A stretch of DNA of 64,000 nt, taken from positions 806,001-870,000 of the forward strand of contig NZ_CANNGQ010000001.1 in NCBI RefSeq assembly GCF_947504145.1. Reading direction: 5' to 3'. The position numbers and the translations under genes are program-made. Under the pieces are notes generated by a model. That model was not told the origin of the DNA and did not search any database. It saw nothing but the letters and a program-made list of their open reading frames with translations. The stretch comes from an uncultured Microbulbifer sp. (GTDB lineage Bacteria; Pseudomonadota; Gammaproteobacteria; Pseudomonadales; Cellvibrionaceae). Shown one piece after another: positions 48,417 through 58,065 of this stretch (positions are counted from its first letter, which is position 1; each line of letters starts with the position of its first letter).

Positions 48417-48863
48417 ATGAACCATATTCAGCCAGACCAAGCTTCGCTCTCAGAAGACAAACCCCTGCAACAGGCAAGACTGTCCGGTGATCCGAACATT
48501 CTTGATCAGTTGCTGGCGCCACCGGAGGCAACCAGCTTCGGTATCGCCGCTCGAGTCATCGACGTGCTTGAACAACGGATTGGAAAGGCATCTCTGGCCA
48601 TTCGCCCGGTAGCATCTGACCTCAGTATGTCTACCAGGACCCTGCAGCGCCGTCTGCAGGAACATAACCTGAGTTTCGCCTCTCTTCGTGACCATGTACG
48701 TTTCCGTCACGCAGTACACTTCCTGAAGGATACTGCGCTGAGCGTGGATGGCATTTCCCGTATTCTCGACTTCTCTGACAGAACCAGCTTTACCAGTGCG
48801 TTCAAGCGCTGGACCGGCATGTCCCCAACGGGGTATCGCCGTCAAGTTCGGCAACGTTTCTAA
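48417..48863 (+). CDS. Short AraC-type helix-turn-helix regulator (DNA-binding domain only)
   Basis: 148 aa; 'VASDLSMSTRTLQRRLQEHNLSFASLRDHVRFRHAVHFLKDTALSVDGISRILDFSDRTSFTSAFKRWTGMSPTGYRRQ'. Confidence 0.88.
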   Translation: MNHIQPDQASLSEDKPLQQARLSGDPNILDQLLAPPEATSFGIAARVIDVLEQRIGKASLAIRPVASDLSMSTRTLQRRLQEHNLSFASLRDHVRFRHAVHFLKDTALSVDGISRILDFSDRTSFTSAFKRWTGMSPTGYRRQVRQRF

Positions 48864-48996
48864 GAAGTCGCTACAAAACCCCTCGCATCACGTAATCCAG
48901 AGTTCCGGTAAACACCGGTGCTCTGGATTGCCTCATTTTGTCAAAGCCGTTAGAGTTGGCCCCAGAATTTTGACTGACTTTATCGAGGTTTAGACC

Positions 48997-49329
48997 ATGG
49001 ATTTCTTTATTCCTGCTGCAATGGCGCAAGAGGCGGCTCCGGCTCCTCAGGGTAACCCGCTGATCACCCTGTTGATGTTCGGTGGCCTTTTTGTGTTTAT
49101 GTGGCTGTTTATTATTCGTCCGCAACGCAAGCGCCAGAAAGAGCACCAGTCATTGGTTGGCGGTTTGAAGAAGGGTGATGAGGTGGTAATGACCAGCGGT
49201 ATGCTGGGCCGTGTAGAAAAAGTAGACGACGACTACCTGATCTTGGAAGTGGCTGACAATATGAAGCTGAAGTTCCAGAAGGTTGCCGTTCACGCGGTAC
49301 TGCCCAAGGGCACCATCAAGAACATCTGA
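48997..49329 (+). CDS. yajC: Sec translocon accessory subunit YajC
   Basis: 'LITLLMFGGLFVFMWLFIIRPQRKRQKEHQSLVGGLKKGDEVVMTSGMLGRVEKV'. Confidence 0.94.
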   Translation: MDFFIPAAMAQEAAPAPQGNPLITLLMFGGLFVFMWLFIIRPQRKRQKEHQSLVGGLKKGDEVVMTSGMLGRVEKVDDDYLILEVADNMKLKFQKVAVHAVLPKGTIKNI

Positions 49330-49384
49330 TCCGGGTTGCGCGCTTGTGCCAGTTTCTTCAAATCGGCCAGTGCAACCAGAAAAG

Positions 49385-49410
49385 AAACCCGGCAATTGCC
49401 GGGTTTTTTT
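49385..49410 (+). terminator. Intrinsic terminator after yajC
   Basis: AAACCCGGCAATTGCCGGGTTTTTTT. Confidence 0.88.
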
Positions 49411-49457
49411 GTGGTCAAAATTCGTTTGATCACCGAATGGGTGAATAGGGAAAAAGT

Positions 49458-50486
49458 GTGAAGATTCAATATCCAGCGCGCGAACGGCTTGCCAACCTTC
49501 CTACGCCATTGGAGCCGTTGCCAAAAATCAGCGAGCAGTTTTCATTACCCTACGGTGGGCCGAAAATCTGGATCAAGCGGGATGACCTGACTGAGAGTGC
49601 CATGTCTGGCAACAAGCTGCGTAAGCTGGAGTTCATCATCGCGGAAGCGCGTGCCCGGGGTTGTAATACCCTGATTACTTGTGGCGGAGAGCAATCCAAC
49701 CACTGCCGGGCGACGGCATTGGCCGCCGCCAAAGCAGGTCTCCAGTCACACCTGATCCTGCGACGCGGGCGTGGAAATAGTACTGATGTGCCCGATGGGA
49801 ACCTGTTGGTGGATTATCTGGCCGGTGCAAAGGTCTCTCTCTATCCGCTTCGCGAGTATCTGGATACGTTGCCCCAATTGTTTGAGCAGTGGTCTGAGTT
49901 TTATATGCAGCAGGGCGATCGCGCGCTGTGCATCCCCACCGGTGGCAGTGATAGCCTGGGGATCTGGGGCTATATACTCGGAACCGAAGAGCTTCTGCAA
50001 GATTGTGCGAACGCAGGTTTTCAACCTGACCAACTTGTTTGCGCCAGTGGTAGTGGTGGTACCCAGGCAGGGCTGACGCTCGGTTGCCAGTTGTTGGAAG
50101 CTGACACCCAGGTGACAGGCTATGCGGTTTGCGATAGTGCCGACTATTTCGTGGGCAAGGTAAGCGCAGATGTGAACGATTGGGCACGCCGTTACCGTCA
50201 GGCATTTGAATTGGACAAACGCAGAATCCATGTAATCGACGACTATATCGGGCCGGGTTATGGCATTGCCACGGAGGAAATCTACCAGACCATCGCGCTG
50301 GCAGCGCAGCTGGAAGGAATATTGCTAGACCCGGTGTATACAGGTAAAGCCTTCCACGGAATGTTGCAGGATATCCAGCGAGGGCAATACACCGGCTGTG
50401 AAAATCTGGTGTTTATTCATACAGGCGGGCAGTTCGGGATATTTCCGCAGCGCACCGGCTTTGAGAGTAGCTGGTCGACTGGTTGA
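49458..50486 (+). CDS. D-cysteine desulfhydrase / ACC-deaminase-like PLP enzyme
   Basis: 'IWIKRDDLTESAMSGNKLRKLEFIIAEARARGCNTLITCGGEQSNHCRATALAAAK', 'CASGSGGTQAGLTLG'. Confidence 0.9.
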   Translation: MKIQYPARERLANLPTPLEPLPKISEQFSLPYGGPKIWIKRDDLTESAMSGNKLRKLEFIIAEARARGCNTLITCGGEQSNHCRATALAAAKAGLQSHLILRRGRGNSTDVPDGNLLVDYLAGAKVSLYPLREYLDTLPQLFEQWSEFYMQQGDRALCIPTGGSDSLGIWGYILGTEELLQDCANAGFQPDQLVCASGSGGTQAGLTLGCQLLEADTQVTGYAVCDSADYFVGKVSADVNDWARRYRQAFELDKRRIHVIDDYIGPGYGIATEEIYQTIALAAQLEGILLDPVYTGKAFHGMLQDIQRGQYTGCENLVFIHTGGQFGIFPQRTGFESSWSTG

Positions 50487-50825
50487 TTCGGGCGCGCTGG
50501 CAAATAGTTTCCTGCCGCGCCGGCAAGTGGCCAAAAGAAGTTACGTTTTGCGACAGAATTGCCTGTTTTGGCAAAATAATTAGTGAATTGTTTAAAGCGT
50601 GGCAGAAATAAGGACTATGCTGCTGATAATTGGCGGATTACTGTTCTCACTGGAATGAAGCTGCTAATCTGCCCCGCATCCGGTGGCGCCCACTTGCTTT
50701 ATTGTATGTTGTTCGGGGTATTTCACGCGTTGTGATCGCTCGAAACTACAGGGTTGGGTTCATGCTCTTGGTGTGTTGCTGAGGCTTCGCCATTCTGTTG
50801 GTAAATTAATCAAAAATAATAGGCA

Positions 50826-52496
50826 GTGGGGGTTGGTTTGGAATCATTCAATCAGTTGTTGTTGTCCCTGGACGGGATGCTTGGTTCAGCGGGTTGGTTT
50901 CCCTGGGTTCTACTGGGGGTTGGCTTTTTCTTCACCATCTACCTCGGGTTCCCGCAAATACGCTATTTTGGTCACGCGATCAAAATCGTCCGCGGTAAAT
51001 ACGACAAGCCCAGTGATCCCGGTGATACCTCCCACTTCCAGGCGCTGGCCACGGCACTTTCCGGTACCGTTGGCACCGGTAATATCGGCGGGGTAGGCCT
51101 CGCTATTTTCCTCGGTGGCCCGGCCGCACTGTTCTGGATGTGGGTCACGGCTTTCCTCGGTATGACAACCAAGTTTGTCGAAGTAACCCTCTCCCATAAA
51201 TACCGCATCAAAGCCGCTGACGGCTTTTATGCCGGTGGTCCCATGTTCTACATGGAGCGCCGCCTGAACATGAAGTGGCTGGCGGTCGTCTTTGCCATCG
51301 CTACCGTGATCAGCTCTTTCGGTACTGGCAGTCTTCCCCAGGTCAACAATATTGCCCAGGCGATGCACGATACCTTTGGCCTGGATAAAATGTTGACCGG
51401 CGGTGTGCTGGCAATTCTGCTGGGCCTTGTGATCATCGGCGGTATTACCCGCATCGCCAAGGTGACTTCCACGATTGTTCCGGTGATGGCTGTGCTCTAC
51501 ATCATCGGTGCACTGGCGGTCATCATCTACAACTACCAGAACATCATCCCTTCGTTTGCCGCTGTCTTTACCGGTGCGTTCAATGGCAGTGCCGCCATGG
51601 GTGGCTTCCTTGGTGCCAGCTTCGCGTATGCGTTTAACCGCGGTGTGAACCGGGGGCTGTTTTCCAACGAAGCGGGGCAGGGCTCTGCGCCGATTGCTCA
51701 CGCCGCGGCCCGTGCCGACGAGCCTGTCTCTGAGGGCATGGTTTCCCTGCTGGAACCGTTTATCGATACCCTGATCATCTGTACGCTCACCGGACTTGTC
51801 ATTTTGTCGTCCGGCGTGTGGACGGAAAAACATATGAACCGGTTTGAACGCGCCGACATGCGTGTGCTGGCAGGTGCCTATACCGATAAAGACGAGGCCC
51901 ACGTCAAGCAACTGTTCGGGTTTCTCAGTGGTCTCGACAGCGATGTACGGACCTATACCGGTACTATTGTTGTTGCCGATGGTCAGCCGCTGAACAAGGG
52001 CGAGTTCACCGTGATCAACTCTCGCTCTGTGGCGGAGGGAGTGGAGTTCCGGGTTGCGGATGACAACTTCTCCGGCGTACTGAATGTAAACGATGGGCGT
52101 CTGGTCAATCCGAACGTGGATGTGTGGGGCAATTCGTTATTGCACTCTGTGGCGCTGACCAATCGCGCATTCCAGAAGGGCTTCTTTGGTGAGTACGGCA
52201 GTTATATCGTAACGCTGGGGATCCTGTTGTTTGCCTTCTCGACAGCAATCGCGTGGTCCTACTACGGGGACAGATCGATGATCTACCTGTTCGGGCCCAA
52301 GGCGGTTATGCCCTATCGGCTTGTGTACGTGGTGGCATTTTTCTGGGCCGCCATCGAAGACACCACCATCATCTGGAACCTGTCTGCGGTAGCGATTGTC
52401 TTGATGACCCTGCCAAACCTGTTCGGCATTTCCATACTTGCACGGGAAATGAAAGATACGGTGAAGGATTACTGGAAAGACCCCGAGCACAAATAG
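50826..52496 (+). CDS. alanine/glycine:cation symporter family (AGCS) protein with a soluble insert
   Basis: '[53 protein letters not shown]', '[21 protein letters not shown]'; GTG start likely. Confidence 0.92.
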   Translation: MGVGLESFNQLLLSLDGMLGSAGWFPWVLLGVGFFFTIYLGFPQIRYFGHAIKIVRGKYDKPSDPGDTSHFQALATALSGTVGTGNIGGVGLAIFLGGPAALFWMWVTAFLGMTTKFVEVTLSHKYRIKAADGFYAGGPMFYMERRLNMKWLAVVFAIATVISSFGTGSLPQVNNIAQAMHDTFGLDKMLTGGVLAILLGLVIIGGITRIAKVTSTIVPVMAVLYIIGALAVIIYNYQNIIPSFAAVFTGAFNGSAAMGGFLGASFAYAFNRGVNRGLFSNEAGQGSAPIAHAAARADEPVSEGMVSLLEPFIDTLIICTLTGLVILSSGVWTEKHMNRFERADMRVLAGAYTDKDEAHVKQLFGFLSGLDSDVRTYTGTIVVADGQPLNKGEFTVINSRSVAEGVEFRVADDNFSGVLNVNDGRLVNPNVDVWGNSLLHSVALTNRAFQKGFFGEYGSYIVTLGILLFAFSTAIAWSYYGDRSMIYLFGPKAVMPYRLVYVVAFFWAAIEDTTIIWNLSAVAIVLMTLPNLFGISILAREMKDTVKDYWKDPEHK

Positions 52497-52511
52497 CGGT
52501 AACGTAGAAAT

Positions 52512-52541
52512 AAAAAACCCGGCAAAATTGCCGGGTTTTTT
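52512..52541. terminator. Bidirectional terminator between convergent AGCS and glutamine-synthetase-like genes
   Basis: AAAAAACCCGGCAAAATTGCCGGGTTTTTT. Confidence 0.9.
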
Positions 52542-52560
52542 ATTGGCTGAAAAGCGCTAG

Positions 52561-53895
52561 CTAAACGTTTAGCAGCAGGTATTCCCGCTCCCAGGAACTG
52601 ATTACCCGGTTGAACTCCTCATACTCATCCCGTTTGATGGCCGCCCAGGCGCGTACAAATGTATCGCCAAACATTTCCACTGCTTCCGGACACTCGCTGA
52701 GCAGGCTCAGGGCGTGCTCTTGTGTGCGAGGCAGGGTGATTGGTTCAGAAGAGCAGTCGCCGGTGTACGGCTTGCTTGGTTTGACCTTGTTCATCATACC
52801 GAGATAGCCACAGGCCAGAGAGGTGGCAATGGCCAGGTAGGGGTTGCAGTCCGCACCAGGGAAGCGGTTTTCCAGTCGCTTGGCCTGCGGTGAACTATCG
52901 GGCACTCGCAGTCCGGTGGTGCGGTTGTCGTAACCCCAGTGCAGGCTGGTGGGCGCTGCCATTTCCGGGGTGAAGCGTCGGTACGAGTTCACGTTGGGGG
53001 CAAAGAAAGTGATAAAGCCCGGGGTGAACTTCTGCATGCCGCCGATAAAGTGCATGAACAGTTCGTTTTCGGTGCCGTCGTCGTCGACGAAGATGTTTTT
53101 TCCTGTCTTTGCATCAATGATGCTCTGGTGCAGGTGTAAGGCACTACCCGGTTCGTCTTCCATGGGCTTGGCCATAAACGTGGCGTAGATGCCGTGACGC
53201 AGGGCCGTTTCCCGCACGGTGCGCTTGAAGGTGAAAACCTGGTCGGCGAGTTTCAGAGGGTCGCCGTGGAGAAAGTTGATCTCCATTTGCGCGGTGCCGG
53301 ATTCGTGGATCAGAGTATCGACATCCAGCCCCTGGGCTTCACAGAAGTCGTACATGTCTTCAATGATCGGCTCGTACTCATTGGCCGCGTCAATACTGTA
53401 GGACTGTCGGGTTTTTTCCGTACGGCCGGAGCGCCCAACTGGTGCCGAGAGTTTTTCGTCCGGGTCCAGGTTGCGTTTCACCAGGTAAAACTCGACCTCC
53501 GGTGCTACCACTGGCTGCCACCCCTGTTCCGCATATTTGTCGAGTACAAACTTGAGAATATTACGGGTACTGATGGGGTGGGGTTTGCCGTCCCGGGTGT
53601 AGCAGTCGTGGATGATCTGCGCAGTGGGCTCGTTGGCCCAGGGGTTGAGGCGGATGGAATCCGGGTCCGGTACCAACAGCATGTCGGTATCGGCGGGGTC
53701 TACCAGTTCGTTGTGCTCGTCCACATAATCGCCGGTGACGGTCTGCACCAGAATACTTTCCGGCAGGCGGCTGTCTTCGGTCAGGAATTTATCGGTCGGG
53801 GTAAATTTGCCCCGCGCATTTCCGGACATGTCCGGTACCAGGCACTCGACCTCGGAAATAGAGTGTTCTGCGAGCCACTGGGTAATCTTATCCAT
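52561..53895 (-). CDS. Glutamine synthetase family protein, gamma-glutamylpolyamine synthetase-like
   Basis: Start ATG 53895; 'APEVEFYLVKRNLDPDEKL', 'ESGTAQMEINFLHGDPLKLADQVFTFKRTVRETALRHGIYATFMAKPMEDEPGSALHLHQSI'. Confidence 0.88.
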   Translation of the reverse strand: MDKITQWLAEHSISEVECLVPDMSGNARGKFTPTDKFLTEDSRLPESILVQTVTGDYVDEHNELVDPADTDMLLVPDPDSIRLNPWANEPTAQIIHDCYTRDGKPHPISTRNILKFVLDKYAEQGWQPVVAPEVEFYLVKRNLDPDEKLSAPVGRSGRTEKTRQSYSIDAANEYEPIIEDMYDFCEAQGLDVDTLIHESGTAQMEINFLHGDPLKLADQVFTFKRTVRETALRHGIYATFMAKPMEDEPGSALHLHQSIIDAKTGKNIFVDDDGTENELFMHFIGGMQKFTPGFITFFAPNVNSYRRFTPEMAAPTSLHWGYDNRTTGLRVPDSSPQAKRLENRFPGADCNPYLAIATSLACGYLGMMNKVKPSKPYTGDCSSEPITLPRTQEHALSLLSECPEAVEMFGDTFVRAWAAIKRDEYEEFNRVISSWEREYLLLNV

Positions 53896-54037
53896 GGTAC
53901 ACCTTGTTGATGAAAGGCCTTTTCCCCGATTGGGGTTCATTAGTATATATCCCGCCCATGCAACCCAAATAGTGGGGCAGGGGCGCGCGGGGCGGCGTGT
54001 ATTTAGCGTTTTTCGTCCCGCGGGCTTTGATTATGGC

Positions 54038-54087
54038 AAAAAACCGAATTATCATTCAAGAAATATTGAATAATGCTTCGGTTTTTG
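54038..54087. promoter_or_regulatory. Inverted pair of a 19-bp motif in the divergent promoter region (candidate operator)
   Basis: AAACCGAATTATCATTCAA (54041-54059) and TTGAATAATGCTTCGGTTT (54066-54084), 6-bp spacer. Confidence 0.6.
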
Positions 54088-54174
54088 TGGGTGCGGCCTA
54101 TTGCGTATCGCTCCCGGAGTGTTGATCCTACTGGGTCTATACCGCTAATTACCTGTTTTTTCTGGAGAATGTCC

Positions 54175-55482
54175 ATGCCTGTCAGCGGAACAGTCACCAA
54201 GCTGCTTGGCCATACCGATTCTTATTACGCTGCGAGCGCGAATGAGGCGCCATTTTATGGTGCGCTTGAGGGTGAGGTTGAAGCGGATGTGTGCATTATT
54301 GGGGCGGGCTACACCGGTTTGTCATCGGCGCTGCATCTGGCGGAGCGCGGTTTCAAGGTGGTGGTACTGGAAGCCGAGCGTATTGGCTGGGGTGCGTCCG
54401 GCCGCAATGGTGGCCATGTGGGTGTGGGCCAGCGCAAAGGGCAGGAGGATCTGGAGAAGATGCTCGGCCTGGACACCGCAAAAACCCTGTGGGGTATGGG
54501 GCTAGAAGCCGTTCATCTCGTAGAGGAGCTCATCCGTAAGCACAATATCGAATGTGATCTGAAGCGGGGCGTCATGCATCTGGCTGCCAAGCCCAGTCAC
54601 GATGCGTGGCTCAGGGAAGAGGTAGAGGTGCTTAACGAGCGCTACGGCTATGACCAGATGCGTTACGCGGATAAAACCGAAGTGCGTTCGCTGGTTGGCT
54701 CGGATCGATTCCACGGGGGGCAGATCGATGACGGCTCCCTACATCTGCACCCACTCAACTATGCGCTGGGCCTCGCCGCTGCAGCGGCTAGAGCTGGGGT
54801 CGAATTTTATGAATACAGTCGGGTAACCAGTTATCGCGGCGGTAGCCCCTGTGTAGTAAACACGGCAAAAGGGCAAGTGCGTGCGCGCAATGTGGTGCTC
54901 GCGTGTAACGGTTATCTGGGTAATCTCGAGCCGCGCATGGCCGGTCGGATCATGCCCATCAATAATTTCGTGCTGGCCACAGAGCCGCTTCCGGAAGAGC
55001 TGGCACGGGAATTGATAGCGAACGATTACGCGCTTCAAGACACGCTGTTTGTGATCAACTATTGGAAACTCTCCGGCGACAACCGGCTGGTTTTTGGTGG
55101 TGGTGAGAATTACACCTCACGCTTCCCTCAGGATATTCGCGCTTTTGTGCGCAAATACATGCTGCAAGTCTATCCGCAGCTGGCCGATACCCGCATCGAT
55201 TACGGGTGGGGTGGAACCCTGGCGATCACCCTGAACAGAATGCCGAGTATCGGCCGCCTCGAGCCCAATGTGTACTACAGCCAGGGATATTCCGGGCACG
55301 GTGTTCCCACTGCCACATTCGCCGGAAAAATTCTATCGGAAGTAGTTGCCGGCACTGAGGAACGGTTTGATATATTGTCGCGCATTCCAACACGCAATTT
55401 CCCGGGGGGAACATTGTTGCGTTGGCCCGGATTGGTAGCAGGAATGCTTTATTACAGCTTGATGGATAAGCTGGGCCGGTAA
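54175..55482 (+). CDS. FAD-dependent oxidoreductase, gamma-glutamylputrescine oxidase-like
   Basis: 'DVCIIGAGYTGLSSALHLAERGFKVVVLEAERIGWGASGRNGGHVGVGQRK', 'WGGTLAITLNRMPSIGRLEPNVYYSQGYSGHGV'; start ATG 54175. Confidence 0.9.
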   Translation: MPVSGTVTKLLGHTDSYYAASANEAPFYGALEGEVEADVCIIGAGYTGLSSALHLAERGFKVVVLEAERIGWGASGRNGGHVGVGQRKGQEDLEKMLGLDTAKTLWGMGLEAVHLVEELIRKHNIECDLKRGVMHLAAKPSHDAWLREEVEVLNERYGYDQMRYADKTEVRSLVGSDRFHGGQIDDGSLHLHPLNYALGLAAAAARAGVEFYEYSRVTSYRGGSPCVVNTAKGQVRARNVVLACNGYLGNLEPRMAGRIMPINNFVLATEPLPEELARELIANDYALQDTLFVINYWKLSGDNRLVFGGGENYTSRFPQDIRAFVRKYMLQVYPQLADTRIDYGWGGTLAITLNRMPSIGRLEPNVYYSQGYSGHGVPTATFAGKILSEVVAGTEERFDILSRIPTRNFPGGTLLRWPGLVAGMLYYSLMDKLGR

Positions 55483-55491
55483 AAATGAAAG

Positions 55492-55510
55492 TTGAATAAT
55501 GATTCGGTTT
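55492..55510 (+). promoter_or_regulatory. Third copy of the 19-bp motif, upstream of the TonB receptor
   Basis: TTGAATAATGATTCGGTTT; TTGAAT followed 17 bp later by GATAAC. Confidence 0.6.
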
Positions 55511-55605
55511 GTGGGATAACAAATCGGTCGCTTCAGTTACTGGGTCCGTCCTGAGTGGTAATGAATGGGCAGATTCCCGATAAAAATAACCTACTGGGAG
55601 TAAAG

Positions 55606-57978
55606 ATGACGCTATCCAACCAGCCGTTGATGGCCAGAAAGAACCTGCTGGCCTTAACTATTGGCGCCGCTGTATTGACTGTCAGCGGTGGTTCGATTGC
55701 CGCACCGGAAATTGAGGAGGTGACCGTCACCGCGCAGATGCGTGCGGAATCTCTGAAAGACGTGCCCATGTCCGTGAGTGCCTTCAGTGGCGACACCATC
55801 AAGAATTCCAACCTGTCCGACTTCAAAGATCTGTTTGCGCTGACACCGGGAATCTCCGGCGAGACCACGGATTCCTACTTTGACTCAGTGTCAGTCCGCG
55901 GTGTAAACAACAACAGCTTTGGTTCGGGTAGTGACCCGGCCCTGGGGATTTTTCTCGACGGTGTATACCAGAGTCGCACCGGTGCCACACCGAGCATGTT
56001 TGACCTGGACCGTGTGGAAATTGTAAAGGGGCCTCAGGGTACGCTATTTGGCCGCAATACGGCCTCCGGCGCCATCTCCATGACGACCCGTAAACCTGGT
56101 GAAGTCTTTGCTGGCGACATCTCGGTAAATGCAGGCCAGTACGGCCGTCTCGACTTCGAAGGTGCGGTCGATATGCCGGTGAGCGAAGATTTCGCTGTAC
56201 GCATAGCCGGTATTCACCAGGAAGAAGACGGGCACGTGAAGAACCTTGCCGGCGGCCGCAACCTGGGTGCCAGCGAAACCGATGCCATGCGCATTACTGC
56301 GGTATACGATGGCTTCGAGGACACCACAGTGACCCTCCTGGCGCAGTACGAAGACCGCGTCAATGATGGGACCATCTACCGTGCATTGGACACCGATGCG
56401 GGCTATGACGAGGTGTACAACGACCATCAGGGCACCGATCAATCTCAGATTGGCGATGCGGTTCTCACCGTAGAGCGTCAGTTCTCCAGCGTTACATTCA
56501 GTTCCATCACCGGCTACAAAACCCACGACTACACCTACGTAGAAGACTTCGATGGCACGGCCATGCCGATCGATACCTTCGTCCGCGATCAGACCGGTAA
56601 TTTTCTCAGTCAGGAATTCCGCCTGACCTCGGATAACGCCGGTCCGTTTAACTGGGTGCTCGGCGCCAGCTATTACCAGGAAGAGCTGGATGCTTATTTC
56701 GCCGGTGTCGATGCAGAAGATTACATCTGTGCCGGTGCCATGGAAGTTGATTATGAGCTGGATGTGGACTCTTCCATGACCTGCGCTGAGCTTGCGCTGG
56801 CCTATCCGGAAGAAATGGATGATGCCTTCTGGACCGGTGGGGACCCGTGGGAGTATGCACCTACGGCGGGCATGGCAATTCCCGGTGGCGTGAAGATCGG
56901 CGATGGCTTTTCCGTGGAAGAATCGTTCACCAGTGGCGATTACACCGGCTGGGGCGTATTCGCCAACACCACTTTTGACCTGACCGAGGCCACGAGCTTG
57001 GGCTTCGGTGTGCGCTATACCGAAGACCGCAAGCAGTACACTGTTGATTCCCCTTGGCCAGACACCTGGACCGGTGGCTGGAACTACCAGGCGATGTTTA
57101 CTGATGGCCCGATCACTGGTGATCAGACCTGGAGCAACGTTTCTGGCCGCGCCACGCTCAATCACGATTTCTCTGAGTCCATTACCGCGTACGCCAGTGT
57201 GGCGACCGGCTACAAGTCCGGCGGGTTTGACTATCTCACCTACCGGGTGACTGATCCGGCTTTTGCGGAAGATGAAGATACCTGGCTCGAAGACTACGAG
57301 TGGACCGTCGACAGCACGACCGGCGAGCCCAATCAGTTTGATGAAGAGCAGGTGCTGTCCTATGAGCTGGGCCTGAAGGCGCGCTTGCTGGACAACCGCC
57401 TGCATGTAAACGCGGCGGCATTCCAGTACACCTACGAAGATCTCCAGCAGGCCTTCTTTATCGGCGCCGCCGCAGTGACCCGCAATGTCGGTGAAAGTGA
57501 AGGCCAGGGCCTCGAAGTGGATGCGCGCTGGCTGATCACCGACAATCTCGATGTGTATATGGGCCTCGCCTGGCTGGATACCGCATTTACTGGCGCGCCG
57601 GAAGAGCTCTGCGAGGCTTGTGATGGCAACCAGATGGCGTTTTCTCCGGAGTTTTCATCCGCGACGGTACTGACATACAACACGGATATCGGCTTTGGCT
57701 CGCTGGCGCTGTCCGGTGAATACACTTTCACCGGTGAGCAGTTCGCGGATCTCGACAACACTGAGGAAGTGAAGCTTGATAGCCGTGGCGTCGTCAATCT
57801 GCGGGCTTCGATCACCTCGCCCGCAGAAAACTGGACCGCCGGTGTCTACGTGGAGAACCTCACCGGGGAGGAGTACTACCACTGGGGCTATGCCGCAGCG
57901 GATTACAATCTCCCGGCAACCCAGACTGACCCGTCGCGGGGCCGTGTTGCTGGTGTGAATCTGGATTATCGGTTCTGA
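55606..57978 (+). CDS. TonB-dependent receptor
   Basis: Signal peptide; TonB box region 'IEEVTVTAQMRAESLKDVPMSVSAFSGDTI', plug 'VRGVNNNSFGSGSDPALGIFLDGVYQSRTGATPSMFDLDRVEIVKGPQGTLFGRNTASGAISMTTRKP', C-terminal aromatic 'VNLDYRF'. Confidence 0.95.
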   Translation: MTLSNQPLMARKNLLALTIGAAVLTVSGGSIAAPEIEEVTVTAQMRAESLKDVPMSVSAFSGDTIKNSNLSDFKDLFALTPGISGETTDSYFDSVSVRGVNNNSFGSGSDPALGIFLDGVYQSRTGATPSMFDLDRVEIVKGPQGTLFGRNTASGAISMTTRKPGEVFAGDISVNAGQYGRLDFEGAVDMPVSEDFAVRIAGIHQEEDGHVKNLAGGRNLGASETDAMRITAVYDGFEDTTVTLLAQYEDRVNDGTIYRALDTDAGYDEVYNDHQGTDQSQIGDAVLTVERQFSSVTFSSITGYKTHDYTYVEDFDGTAMPIDTFVRDQTGNFLSQEFRLTSDNAGPFNWVLGASYYQEELDAYFAGVDAEDYICAGAMEVDYELDVDSSMTCAELALAYPEEMDDAFWTGGDPWEYAPTAGMAIPGGVKIGDGFSVEESFTSGDYTGWGVFANTTFDLTEATSLGFGVRYTEDRKQYTVDSPWPDTWTGGWNYQAMFTDGPITGDQTWSNVSGRATLNHDFSESITAYASVATGYKSGGFDYLTYRVTDPAFAEDEDTWLEDYEWTVDSTTGEPNQFDEEQVLSYELGLKARLLDNRLHVNAAAFQYTYEDLQQAFFIGAAAVTRNVGESEGQGLEVDARWLITDNLDVYMGLAWLDTAFTGAPEELCEACDGNQMAFSPEFSSATVLTYNTDIGFGSLALSGEYTFTGEQFADLDNTEEVKLDSRGVVNLRASITSPAENWTAGVYVENLTGEEYYHWGYAAADYNLPATQTDPSRGRVAGVNLDYRF

Positions 57979-58013
57979 TCCGTTCCCCTTTCATCTCACA
58001 GGATGAGCAAATG

Positions 58014-58039
58014 GGCCGGCTTTTAAAGCCGGCCTTTTT
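58014..58039 (+). terminator. Intrinsic terminator after the TonB receptor
   Basis: GGCCGGCTTTTAAAGCCGGCC followed by TTTTT. Confidence 0.85.
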
Positions 58040-58065
58040 GTTGGTGAGCGTGCTGGCCATTTATG

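Noticed and set aside
50910-51911. 333-aa minus-strand ORF antisense to the AGCS symporter
   Set aside because: Composition (His/Gly/Asp-rich, no domain) typical of antisense frames over membrane protein genes.
56044-57405. 453-aa minus-strand ORF antisense to the TonB receptor
   Set aside because: Shadow ORF of the receptor gene; no recognisable motif.
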